DNA of 37,845 nt from an uncultured Bacteroidia bacterium (GCA_902784785.1 CACZWF010000012.1:1-37845), one strand, 5' to 3'. Counted from the first letter of the stretch, positions 1 to 7,386 are shown. Notes: generated by a model from the letters alone, not told the origin. Numbers and translations are program-made.

Positions 1-1169
1 GATTTGCCCTTGACGTTTTCTTCAGCCTTGGCCTCTATAGGAATGACTCGTTTTTCTGTCTGGACAGAGAAATCTATCTCGCACTCAGACTCATTGGACG
101 AATGGTAGAAGGTGGGGATCTGAATGCGTGCGAGCTGCTCGTTGACGTAGCACTCCGTGAAAGCACCTTTGAACTCCTTGAAGATGTTGTCGCCCACCAG
201 CATCTGGGAGGCCGGCACATCTGTCATCGCGCCCAGTAGACCCACATCCAGCGGGAAGATCTTGAACACATCGAAATCTTCGTAGAATTTGAGCGGGTAC
301 TCGATCTTGGAGACGCGGTGGATTTTGTAGATGAGACCGGCATCCTTGAGCCAGGTGATGGCCACTTCAAAGTCTTTGGCCCTGCCACCTTTTCGAACGG
401 CGCCGTAGATGAATTTCTTGTTTTCCTTGGCCAAATGCGATGGCAGGGAGTCCCAGACCATCTCGATGCGGGGAACCTCTTTCTTGGGTGCGTGTTTGGA
501 GAAGTCCTTGCGGTATCCAGCAAGGATATCTTTCTGGATCATGCGAACGGCATTGAGGCCTTTCCCTTCGATATAGCCGGCTACGGCCTCGGGCATGCCA
601 CCAACGTAGTAGTATTGGCGCAGGAGGTCAATATACTTCTGGCTAAGGGTGTTTACGGCGGGCCAGTCACAGCTGAGGAGGAGCTGCGTGAGTTTCTCAT
701 TTCCGGTGGCGTTCAGGAACTCGTGCAGGGACATCGGGAACATTCGGACCAGTTCCACCATGCCGACCGGGAAAGACTGGTCTTCGTGGATGGAGATACC
801 CAGCAGCGAACCGGCGACGGCGACGTCGTACTGCGGGAAGTCTTCCTTGAAGTATTTGAGACAGCCGAGGGCGGCGGCGCTTTCCTGAATTTCATCAATG
901 ATGATGAGGGTGTCCTTCGGCACAATGTCTACGCCGGTATGGGCGGATAGAGTGCGAAGAATGCGCGGTATGTCGTGGTCCGGCTCGAAGATGGACTTGG
1001 CCACGGCATCTTTGTCCAGGTTGACGTAGGAGAAGTTTTTGTACTCCTTGCTGCCAAACTCTTTGAGAATGTAGGTCTTGCCTACCTGACGGGCACCGTC
1101 AAGGACGAGGGGCTTATGGTCTCTACGAGACTTCCACTCAAGTAGTTTTTCGTATATTTCTCTCTTCAT
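1..1169 (-). CDS. AAA ATPase, AAA_14 + DUF4143 family (3' end outside window)
   Basis: Partial gene; 389 codons lie in the window and the frame stays open to position 1, so the C-terminus is missing. The start is ATG at 1167-1169. The protein has a Walker A (GARQVGKTY, about residues 25-33), a Walker B (LIIIDEIQE, about 85-93), the signature VELVRMFPMSLHEFL near 135-150, YYYVGGMPEAV near 187-197, and near the end PIEAKAEENVKGK, the PD-(D/E)xK-like core of DUF4143. By family knowledge these are cytoplasmic P-loop ATPases with a fused nuclease-like fold; no firm function is known. The start codon lies 9 bp from a 33-bp-period repeat array (1179-1289), which with a -7 box at 1232-1239 suggests autoregulation. 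Family assignment is firm; function is open. Confidence 0.9.
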   Translation of the reverse strand, partial: MKREIYEKLLEWKSRRDHKPLVLDGARQVGKTYILKEFGSKEYKNFSYVNLDKDAVAKSIFEPDHDIPRILRTLSAHTGVDIVPKDTLIIIDEIQESAAALGCLKYFKEDFPQYDVAVAGSLLGISIHEDQSFPVGMVELVRMFPMSLHEFLNATGNEKLTQLLLSCDWPAVNTLSQKYIDLLRQYYYVGGMPEAVAGYIEGKGLNAVRMIQKDILAGYRKDFSKHAPKKEVPRIEMVWDSLPSHLAKENKKFIYGAVRKGGRAKDFEVAITWLKDAGLIYKIHRVSKIEYPLKFYEDFDVFKIFPLDVGLLGAMTDVPASQMLVGDNIFKEFKGAFTECYVNEQLARIQIPTFYHSSNESECEIDFSVQTEKRVIPIEAKAEENVKGK

Positions 1170-1178
1170 ATTACAAAA

Positions 1179-1289
1179 ATTCTGACGAATATGAGATTGT
1201 TTTTAACATAAATTCGGACGAATTACGGAGGCAAATATACATTTATTCCGACGAATACGGAAATGTTTTCAACAATAATTCCGACTATT
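1179..1289. repeat. Four direct repeats at exact 33-bp period upstream of the DUF4143 ATPase
   Basis: Copies of ATTCNGACGAAT start at 1179, 1212, 1245 and 1278; the last is degenerate (ATTCCGACTATT) and lies over the 3' end of the integrase gene. The full 33-bp units at 1179 and 1245 match at about 25 of 33 positions, so the array looks like a decayed tandem repeat whose 12-bp core is conserved. The spacing equals about three helical turns. The array begins 9 bp from the ATPase start codon and covers its promoter, so it is a likely operator. Confidence 0.85.
1232..1239 (-). promoter_or_regulatory. -7 box (TATATTTG) of the first DUF4143 ATPase
   Basis: Exact match to the Bacteroidetes TAnnTTTG -7 element on the minus strand, lying between the second and third repeat units. 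A transcript start would fall near 1224, on the second unit. Confidence 0.6.
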
Positions 1290-2669
1290 TCCTCTTAAAA
1301 GCTTCCTCCATCTTCTTGATAGCGTCTTTCTTGGCGGATTCAGTAATGTCGATGTAGGGGCGCATGGACTTGTAGTCGCAGTGGCCGGTGACACATCAGG
1401 AGCGATGCCGTTGGAGAGAGCGAAGCAGATGAAGGTCTTGCGGCCGGTGTGGGTGCCAACCTGGGACCATTTGGGGAAGACGTCATCGTGCCGTACTCCG
1501 TTGCGGTAGAGGGTGATCTTGACGGGCGTATTGAATTCGCAGATCTCGCAGAGGTCTTTGAGGCAGCGGTTCATCTGCTGGTTGGTCATGTACGGGAGGG
1601 CGCGGTTGCCGGGGAATTCTTTGTCTTTGTACTTCTCCAGGATAGCCAGAGCGTTTTGGTGGAGGACGATGGGCAGGCGGTCGTGGGTCTTCTGGGTGGT
1701 GATGGTTAGGACGCCATCGTGGATGTCAGTTCGCCTGACCTCAACGACATCGGAGTAGCGGAGGCTGGTGAATGCGCAGAAGCAGAAGAGGTCGCGGGCG
1801 ATGGACATGCCTTCGTGCTCGATGACTTTCTTCTCGTACTCCTTGCCGTTCATATCGTGGAGTTTGAGCTTGGTGCCGGTCTTGGGAATCTCGAGATTGA
1901 AGACTTTGTCCAATTCGTCCTGCGTGAGGAAGATGACGGGCTTTTTGACGGTCTTGAAGACGGGCTCGTAGGACTCTATATCGCGCACCTGCGTGTATTT
2001 CTTACGTATGGCCCAGCGGAGGAACCAGGCGAGGTTCTTGTAGACTTTTTCGGCTGAACTCTCCTCCAGGCCGGCAGTGGAGCGAAGGTAATTGATGAAT
2101 TTGTCGATGCCGTTCTGGTCATAGAAGTCCAGGCCCACGTTTTTCTTGAACTTATTCAGGTGGTTCTTGAGGGACTTGACCATCTTGCGTGTCTCCATGC
2201 TCCACTCTTTGATGCGGCTCTCTTCGTTGATGAATTCGTCCATGTAGTCAACGGCCGGCTTTACCTTCACCTTAGGCTCCTTTTCCTCAGCAGCCGCTAC
2301 CTTCTTTTCGATGACCTCCTCGCTGTCTTTGCTGCTGATGGCGGCGATCTTTGCTGCGTTTTTGTTCATGACCTTCTGAAACTCCTTCAGCATAGCCTCC
2401 GAAGTGGGCTTGTCATCCAGGGTGAGGTCGTACGTTGTGAAGTGGGTGCGGATGTCAGCGATGCGGGAATTGATGACGCGGTAGTCCTTGCCTTCTTTAT
2501 TGATGGCGCCGTGCTTGACCTGCTCTTTGACGTCATCCCATTTGTCGGCGCTGCAGGTGTAGCCGATGAGCTTCTGCAGGCGGGTGCCGCGGATGTTTAT
2601 GTCGGCCCTGATGGGGCACTCTCCCGACTTGTTGATGTCGTTCTTTTTGAGGTAGAATCTGATCTTCAT
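1285..2669 (-). pseudogene. Tyrosine recombinase/integrase with a frameshift before the catalytic His/Tyr
   Basis: Bacteroidetes-type integrase with an arm-DNA-binding start (MKIRFYLKKNDINKSGECPIRADINIRG), a SAM-like core-binding domain (about residues 135-230) and a catalytic domain with Arg304 (SLRYSDV) and the HTGRKTF box (His407, Arg410). After Val426 the frame breaks. The next expected residues, roughly V-x-K-W, are missing; only TC remains between GTG and ACC, a loss of about 10 bp by family comparison. The correct C-terminus continues in another frame (GHCDYKSMRPYIDITESAKK..., 34 codons, stop at 1285-1287) and holds the last His and the Tyr nucleophile. Read straight, the frame ends at 1269 with an unrelated tail. 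The enzyme should be inactive unless this is an assembly error or a frameshift occurs. Confidence 0.85.
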
Positions 2670-2702
2670 ACGCTTCCTTTTTGGCTTCCGGTGTAGTGTT
2701 CA

Positions 2703-2719
2703 GTATTACGTAGTAATAC
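2703..2719. repeat. Perfect inverted repeat in integrase leader
   Basis: GTATTAC-gta-GTAATAC, a 7-bp perfect palindrome with a 3-bp centre, 34 bp upstream of the integrase start. It could be a repressor or integrase binding site; no other support. Confidence 0.5.
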
Positions 2720-2735
2720 CAGGGGTTTTGGGTTG

Positions 2736-2842
2736 TCCGTCCCAGTTGGGAAATCGGCCTTGTAGCTACGTGAGAGGGCGATTTTGGGGTTAATCTGGGA
2801 CGCTCCTGGGCTTCCGTCCCAGTCCGTCCCACTTCCGTCCCA
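2736..2842. repeat. Cluster of TCCGTCCCA motifs in the integrase leader
   Basis: TCCGTCCCA occurs at 2736-2744, 2813-2821, 2823-2831 and 2834-2842, with an inverted TGGGACG at 2796-2802. The last three are spaced 10 and 11 bp apart, one helical turn, as for a protein that binds cooperatively on one DNA face. They lie just downstream of the -7 box at 2858-2865, so they fall in the start region or 5' leader. Confidence 0.65.
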
Positions 2843-2857
2843 CTTTTTATCTATATG

Positions 2858-2865
2858 CAAATATA
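2858..2865 (-). promoter_or_regulatory. -7 box (TATATTTG) of the integrase
   Basis: Exact TAnnTTTG on the minus strand about 190 bp before the integrase start codon. This implies a long leader carrying the TCCGTCCCA cluster and the palindrome. Confidence 0.5.
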
Positions 2866-3001
2866 CGCCATTATTCCCTAACATACAAATTTATTTGCAA
2901 TTCGTTGTGTTAGCGATAGTTACGAGGATATTATTATACGGTAAAAAACCTTAGAATATTCATTTCGATTCTTCCCAGTACCACAAAATGTGCCTCATTG
3001 G

Positions 3002-3026
3002 CAGGGGTTTTCAGAACCCTGTTTTT
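3002..3026 (+). terminator. Possible small hairpin with T-run
   Basis: CAGGG (3002-3006) pairs with CCCTG (3017-3021), followed by five T. No plus-strand gene ends here, so it may be a relic or a chance structure. Confidence 0.3.
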
Positions 3027-3112
3027 ACAAGGAATCGTAGGCCGCTATGGCCTTTGTAAAGCGCTTTTCCACATCCGAGAGCTTATAAAGGCGGTTGGCA
3101 TTCGATTCTCGA
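3025..3112 (-). pseudogene. C-terminal fragment of an unrecognised protein
   Basis: On the minus strand a frame of about 29 codons reads NHRESNANRLYKLSD, then VEKRFTKAIAAYDSL and a TAA at 3025-3027. It is preceded by an in-frame TGA. The amphipathic composition looks like a real protein end rather than random sequence. It abuts the truncated oxidoreductase copy, so it may be debris left by an insertion or deletion. Not recognised. Confidence 0.35.
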
Positions 3113-3140
3113 TGGTTTCAAACGAAATTGATACTTCCCG

Positions 3141-3295
3141 TTTTATACCCTTAAAATACCCTGCGACTTGACAATCTCGATGCCTTGACGGCCGGATTGG
3201 GCGAGGCGGATCATCGCGGCGGCGACGGATTCGGTGGGCATAGGGGCCCAGGAACGGAGAAGACCAATCGCGTTAAGCCCTTTCATAACGGCCAC
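3141..3295 (-). pseudogene. Duplicated 3' end of the NAD(P)-binding oxidoreductase gene (copy 1)
   Basis: This 155-bp stretch matches 6684-6838, the end of the intact oxidoreductase gene, with about a dozen differences. It encodes the last ~50 residues (AVMKGLNAIGLLRSW, then PMPTESVAAAMIRLAQ, then the stop) but is fused upstream to unrelated DNA. Some similarity goes on left of it (TTTCAAACG near 3118 and near 6661). It has no start of its own and should be non-functional. It marks the left edge of the Fic module. Confidence 0.88.
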
Positions 3296-3436
3296 GGCAA
3301 TAGAGGGGTGGTAGTGTAAAGATTCTACTATTTTGGAGAAATGCGATAGGTGGGTGGAGAATCCCACCGCAAAATCTTGCAATGAGCCATCTGTCGCTCT
3401 TTTCAGTATTTCAATCCAAAACGAAAAGTTTTTTAT

Positions 3437-3444
3437 TATATTTG
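3437..3444 (+). promoter_or_regulatory. -7 box (TATATTTG) of the Fic gene
   Basis: Exact TAnnTTTG on the plus strand, 14 bp before the Fic start codon, implying a very short leader. Confidence 0.6.
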
Positions 3445-3458
3445 TGGTGTTGTAGTTT

Positions 3459-4625
3459 ATGGAAGACGGCTATATAGATTTTGATGAATACATCAGGCAG
3501 GGGGAACCGGATCAGAAAGAGAAGGCTGCTCTTTGGCGGACCGCTATCGGCCTGCAGGCTGTTGACGGGCTGCAGACTTCTGATTACCTGAAAGAGACGG
3601 CCCGAAAGCATATCGAGGGTGAGATTGATATTGACAAAGCACGGGAACTGATTAAAGGTTATTATCAATCTAAGCAATTGCGGGAGCCGGATGATGACCA
3701 AAAGCAGGAAGCTGACAAAGTATCTGCCAATATCACCAAAATTCTGTCGTCAGACGCGCTGGATTTCAGCTCGCAAGGTATCATTGCCCTTCATCGAAGA
3801 ATCTTTGAGGGGGTGTACAAACACGCCGGCAAGATTCGGGATTATGACTTTACAAAAAAGGAATGGGTGCTGGAGTACGATACCATTCATTATCTGAACT
3901 GGGAAGACCTTCGACGGGCACTAGATTACGATTTTGAACAAGAGTGTGGTTTCAGCTACAAGGGAATCTCGACAGACGAACTTATCGCCCATATCACCTC
4001 CTTTGTTTCAGGCATCTGGCAGATTCATGCTTTCTGTGAAGGAAATACCCGTACAACGGCCGTATTCACGATTCTCTACCTTAGAGACCTTGGCTTCAAA
4101 GTGAATAATGATATGTTCGCCAAACACGCCTGGTATTTCCGCAATGCTTTGGTACGGGCGAAATATCGCAATGTGCTCAAGGATATTGATTACAGCCCCC
4201 TCTATCTAGAGCGGTTCTTCCGTAATTTGCTACTGAATGAACAGTGGGATTTACGCAACCGCTACTTACATATCAATCCTTCCCCGGAATGGAGTGTTCA
4301 GCCCAATCTTGCTGACCCGACAAGTACAGATTCGGCACCCGACAAGCACCCGACAAGTACCCGACAAGTACCCGACAAGTTACATACGGACAATCCTCAA
4401 ATTCTCAAGTTAATTACAACGATAGGTTATCAGCAGCTATCGGTAAAAGAAATGCTTGCAGTTCTGGATTTAAAAGATCGGGAAAACTTTATGAATCTCT
4501 TCCTTTCACCCGCAATAAGGGAAGGATTTGTGTGTATGCTTTATCCGGAATCGCCCCGTCACCCCAGACAGAAGTATCTGCTTACCGAAAAGGGAAAAGC
4601 ATTCCTGAATAGACTTGAAAAATAG
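3459..4625 (+). CDS. Fic family protein with N-terminal VbhA-like antitoxin domain
   Basis: 388 residues. Residues 17-75 (ALWRTAIGLQAVDGLQ, then HIEGEIDIDKARELI) resemble the VbhA antitoxin fold that inhibits Fic enzymes. The Fic core follows (about 85-250) with the active loop HAFCEGNTRT at 190-199. The catalytic His, Glu, Asn and Arg are present, but the second Arg of the canonical HxFx(D/E)GNGRxxR is replaced (NTRTTA), a variant I recall from other Bacteroides Fic proteins. A repetitive polar linker (about 286-310) leads to a C-terminal winged-helix-like domain (about 312-388). Fic enzymes usually transfer AMP from ATP to a target hydroxyl. The fused antitoxin suggests a self-restrained toxin. 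The module is bracketed by copies of the oxidoreductase 3' end. Confidence 0.9.
   Translation: MEDGYIDFDEYIRQGEPDQKEKAALWRTAIGLQAVDGLQTSDYLKETARKHIEGEIDIDKARELIKGYYQSKQLREPDDDQKQEADKVSANITKILSSDALDFSSQGIIALHRRIFEGVYKHAGKIRDYDFTKKEWVLEYDTIHYLNWEDLRRALDYDFEQECGFSYKGISTDELIAHITSFVSGIWQIHAFCEGNTRTTAVFTILYLRDLGFKVNNDMFAKHAWYFRNALVRAKYRNVLKDIDYSPLYLERFFRNLLLNEQWDLRNRYLHINPSPEWSVQPNLADPTSTDSAPDKHPTSTRQVPDKLHTDNPQILKLITTIGYQQLSVKEMLAVLDLKDRENFMNLFLSPAIREGFVCMLYPESPRHPRQKYLLTEKGKAFLNRLEK
4315..4380 (+). repeat. Tandem CCCGACAAGTA repeats in the Fic linker
   Basis: Five copies of an 11-bp unit (one or two degenerate) encode the Asp-Lys, Pro-Thr-Ser, Arg-Gln-rich linker between the Fic core and the C-terminal domain. 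Eleven is not a multiple of three, so each unit is read in a different frame, and unit gain or loss would shift the frame and remove the C-terminal domain. Confidence 0.75.
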
Positions 4626-4677
4626 CCTTTTATACCTTTAAATCTCCTGCGACTTGTCAATCTCGATGCCGTGACGG
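4626..4677. repeat. Copy 2 of the oxidoreductase 3' end (attachment-site-like)
   Basis: A 52-bp match to 6682-6734 with one deletion and two substitutions. It begins at the base after the Fic stop codon and ends before the AbiE module, so it separates the two toxin modules. Confidence 0.85.
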
Positions 4678-4744
4678 TTTGAAATAAAGACGTCTACGAG
4701 GCTTGGACATGTTGTTGGGTGTGTGTTGGGTGTGGACGAGGTTT

Positions 4745-5812
4745 CTATATCAGTTCTTCTAAGCGTTTACAGTAGAAGAAGGCCTCGATATTGACTTTCT
4801 TCAATCTGTTAAGTTTGTTAAGTGTCTGATCTTCGATAATCTCCGAAGCAAGGGATGCATCGGCTTTCTTGGTATAGTGCTGGACTTCATTGATTCTGAG
4901 CTGAATAAGGCGTGCTAAGTATGCAAGTTTAGCGGCATCACGGACGGCACGTTCCATCGTGTAGTTCTCTATGAGAATGAAACTGTTCACGCGGTGGGCG
5001 CCGTCAGTGAGATAAGTGTATTCCTGCTTATTGAGAGCGCCATACTGGCAGATGTTCATGGCCGTGGCGTAGGCATCTGTGAGAACGTCCTGGGCTGTGA
5101 GAGTATCTAGGCCGCGGTAGCTTAGTTCGATGGGAACGAGTTTGTGGAAGGTGCTGCTGACAGATTCCAGGGTATCGGTGCGATCTAGGATGGAACTAAC
5201 GTCGAAGAGTTGCTTCATAATCTCCATGGAGAAGGGCTTGTCGCCCTTGAAGAACGGGATTCCTGTGGTGTGCGGGGCGAAGGCAGTGAGTTTGTCGCCC
5301 AGCATGTCTTCCAGGCTGGGAACTTGGACCATAGCGGGTTCTCCTTCGGTTTTGAGCAAAGGGCTCTCAATGGGAAGTGTAAGTAACCGAGTGTAATCAA
5401 TGTCTTCATACAGAACATCAAGCAGAATCTCCCCGCTTGAGTAGCCGGCAGGATAGGAGACCAAGTATTCATAGGCGGCGTGGCTCTTAGGGACATTGGT
5501 GCGGGCTTTCCGGGAAACTTCTTTTACACCGGTAAAGCCGTACTCGCCGGCATAGCGTTCCAGATAGTCCCAGACGTTGGTCCCGGGTTTGCAGACGATG
5601 TCAATGTCTATGCTGAGCCTGCGGGAGGACCCCAGATGAAGCATTAACGCGGTACCTCCTTTGAAAATAAAGGGGCAGCCGGAGCGCGCCAGGGATTCCA
5701 GCAGGGAAAATGCCCGGATGGTTTTCTCCAACAGGGATGCGTCTTTGATGTAAGGATAATGGGTACGGAGGGATTCTATCCACTCACGGGTGCGGCTTTC
5801 GGGGCTAATCAT
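4745..5812 (-). CDS. AbiEii-type nucleotidyltransferase toxin
   Basis: 355 residues. The nucleotidyltransferase signature is at 51-71: KGGTALMLHL followed by SIDIDIV, the GG-T/S and D-x-D motif of the AbiEii/DUF1814 family. Members of this family are toxins that modify nucleic acid (tRNA 3' ends for some relatives) and block phage growth when not held in check. The C-terminal half is helical. The ATG overlaps the end of the upstream antitoxin gene by 8 bp, so the two are translationally coupled. The pair lies between copies 2 and 3 of the oxidoreductase end repeat. Confidence 0.9.
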   Translation of the reverse strand: MISPESRTREWIESLRTHYPYIKDASLLEKTIRAFSLLESLARSGCPFIFKGGTALMLHLGSSRRLSIDIDIVCKPGTNVWDYLERYAGEYGFTGVKEVSRKARTNVPKSHAAYEYLVSYPAGYSSGEILLDVLYEDIDYTRLLTLPIESPLLKTEGEPAMVQVPSLEDMLGDKLTAFAPHTTGIPFFKGDKPFSMEIMKQLFDVSSILDRTDTLESVSSTFHKLVPIELSYRGLDTLTAQDVLTDAYATAMNICQYGALNKQEYTYLTDGAHRVNSFILIENYTMERAVRDAAKLAYLARLIQLRINEVQHYTKKADASLASEIIEDQTLNKLNRLKKVNIEAFFYCKRLEELI

Positions 5813-6542
5813 AGTCCGGTAAGTCTATGTTAGCAAGTATTTTCTGTATGGTGTCTAAACCCCTTCTGCGGCGGGCATAGCGGAGCAAGGCGGAACGGGA
5901 AACAGAGCAGCTTCGGAACGCGTTCTCAAAAATGGTGAATACCTCCGAACCTTGGAGGTAGTCAAATTCCGGATTGACGGCGATGTCCACCAGCACCTTT
6001 TCAGCCATGGGAACCCTCAGTCCGGCAAATGACTCCAGCGGAGATTCGGTGTAGAGCGGATGGATAACGATGCTGTCCTTGCCGTCTCCATAGGTGTAGA
6101 ATTCCTCTTTGGTGGGGTGTGGCAGGACGCTGTACTGCGGGAACATCTCCTTGAGGGCATCAAAGAACGTGGGCTCCACGCCCCTTTCCACATCCACGAC
6201 GGTAATGTTCACATTGGGTATGTGGAGCATAAGCGGTACCACACTGAAGGAATCCCATATGCAGAAATTCACCAGCGGATAGCGCTCCCTCAGCGCCCGG
6301 CCTATTCCCAGCGCCTCTTCCTGCGGACGTACCAAAAAACGTGGCTTGATCCCTTCTGGAAGGGCATATTCTCCCCATCCGGTCTTGACCAGCTTGCCCG
6401 TGGCTACCAGGCGGCTAAGCAGGGCCGATAAGCTGGCTTCATTGATGGTCGCATCCGTGCGTAGCGTTTTAAGCAGATCCTTCTTTTTGAAAGAACCACC
6501 CTGCTGCGCTGCGAAGTTGATAATATTCTCTGTTACAGCCAT
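5805..6542 (-). CDS. AbiEi-type antitoxin/transcriptional repressor
   Basis: 245 residues from ATG at 6540-6542. An upstream ATG at 6605 is open in frame but its 21 codons overlap the promoter, so I reject it. A winged helix-turn-helix occupies about residues 1-65 (KKKDLLKTLRTDATINEASLS, then LLSRLVATGKLVKTG); the rest is an AbiEi C-terminal-like domain with a DUF6577-type look (VNFCIWDSFSV, then LMLHIPNVNITVVDVERG). Antitoxins of this type neutralise the toxin without tight binding and repress their own operon. The stop overlaps the toxin start. The operator at 6580-6603 supports autorepression. Confidence 0.85.
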   Translation of the reverse strand: MAVTENIINFAAQQGGSFKKKDLLKTLRTDATINEASLSALLSRLVATGKLVKTGWGEYALPEGIKPRFLVRPQEEALGIGRALRERYPLVNFCIWDSFSVVPLMLHIPNVNITVVDVERGVEPTFFDALKEMFPQYSVLPHPTKEEFYTYGDGKDSIVIHPLYTESPLESFAGLRVPMAEKVLVDIAVNPEFDYLQGSEVFTIFENAFRSCSVSRSALLRYARRRRGLDTIQKILANIDLPDYD

Positions 6543-6561
6543 TCGTTCATTAATCTCGCTG

Positions 6562-6569
6562 CAAAAGTA
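6562..6569 (-). promoter_or_regulatory. -7 box (TACTTTTG) of the AbiE operon
   Basis: Exact TAnnTTTG on the minus strand, 20 bp before the chosen start codon. Confidence 0.65.
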
Positions 6570-6579
6570 TAACAAAAAA

Positions 6580-6603
6580 GGCACAAAACAAAAGAATTGT
6601 GCC
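6580..6603. promoter_or_regulatory. Inverted-repeat operator of the AbiE operon
   Basis: GGCACAA (6580-6586) and TTGTGCC (6597-6603) form a perfect 7-bp inverted repeat with a 10-bp centre. It covers the -33 region of the operon promoter, where the AbiEi winged-helix protein would block RNA polymerase. Confidence 0.75.
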
Positions 6604-6681
6604 AAAATTGTTAAATATTCTAGGAGAAACTTCCCTGAAGTTTGAAGTACCCAAATGGTATTTCAAACGGCAATATCTTAC

Positions 6682-6734
6682 CCTTTTATACCTTTAAAAT
6701 CTCCTGCGACTTGACAATCTCGATGCCGGGACGG
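6682..6734. repeat. Copy 3 (native) of the repeated oxidoreductase 3' end
   Basis: The 53-bp core shared with 4626-4677, and part of the 155-bp match to 3141-3295. It holds the last codons and stop of the intact gene. This is the position expected for a recombinase attachment site whose use restores the gene end. Confidence 0.8.
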
Positions 6735-7324
6735 CCGGATTGGGCGAGGCGGATCATCGCGGTGGCGACGGATTCGGTGGGCATCGGGGTCCAGGAACGG
6801 AGAAGGCCGATGGCGTTGAGCCCTTTCATAACGGCCACACCCACTTTTTCTCCGAAGCGGTCGCTCTCCTTGCGGACCAAGGACGGAGGCTGAAGAATGA
6901 AACAACCCTCGAATCCGAGTTTCTGCACAGCGTCATCCAGCGCTCCTTTCATTCTGCTGTAGAAAAACTTGGAGTTGACATCCGCACCGATGGCAGAGAC
7001 AAGGACATACGTCTTGACTCCGTTCGCTCGGGCGGCTTTGGCGACCTCGTACTGATAGGTATAGTCCACCTTCCACTGCGCCTCCTGACTGCCCGCCGCC
7101 TTGATGGTCGTTCCCAGACAGGAGAAAAGGACGTCGCCCTGAAGCTCATCGGCCCAGGCTTCAGGATGGTCGAAGTCCACCACGTGAACGGTCAGTTTGG
7201 ATGAATCCATCTTGACCTCGCGGCGAACAAAAATATCTACGGATTCAAAAGAGTCGTCAGCCAGAAGTTGCTGAACCAAATCCTTTCCCACTGCGCCCGT
7301 GGCGCCAAGAACAAGAGCTTTCAT
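6686..7324 (-). CDS. NAD(P)-binding Rossmann oxidoreductase (NmrA/HTATIP2-like)
   Basis: 212 residues from ATG at 7322-7324; the longer open frame runs through the promoter and is rejected. The dinucleotide-binding motif LGATGAVGKDLV lies at residues 5-16. Later come SCLGTTIKAAGS, a VDYTYQYEVAKAA helix and LVSAIGADVNSKFFYSRMKG, which contains the Y-x-x-x-K-like element of atypical short-chain dehydrogenases. Substrate unknown. The 3' end is duplicated twice to the left, so this gene looks like the target of insertions. The protein itself appears intact. Confidence 0.87.
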   Translation of the reverse strand: MKALVLGATGAVGKDLVQQLLADDSFESVDIFVRREVKMDSSKLTVHVVDFDHPEAWADELQGDVLFSCLGTTIKAAGSQEAQWKVDYTYQYEVAKAARANGVKTYVLVSAIGADVNSKFFYSRMKGALDDAVQKLGFEGCFILQPPSLVRKESDRFGEKVGVAVMKGLNAIGLLRSWTPMPTESVATAMIRLAQSGRPGIEIVKSQEILKV

Positions 7325-7355
7325 AAGAGGATCTGTTAAGATAATTGGATGATTG

Positions 7356-7363
7356 CAAAGATA
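7356..7363 (-). promoter_or_regulatory. -7 box (TATCTTTG) of the oxidoreductase gene
   Basis: Exact TAnnTTTG on the minus strand, 32 bp before the start codon. It supports the start at 7324. Confidence 0.65.
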
Positions 7364-7386
7364 CGGAATTTGGGAAAAACAGAGCA

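Noticed and set aside
318-950. Open frame of 210 codons on the plus strand
   Set aside because: Antisense to the DUF4143 ATPase, whose minus-strand frame has Walker motifs throughout.
1179-1289. Possible CRISPR-like array (short repeats at 33-bp period)
   Set aside because: Cores are only 12 bp, the intervening sequence is partly conserved, and the array sits in a promoter with no cas genes near. The same holds for 17462-17540.
3002-3026. tRNA 3' end as integration target
   Set aside because: The GGGGTTTTCAGAACCC-like stretch suggested a T-arm, but no acceptor or anticodon arm can be drawn around it.
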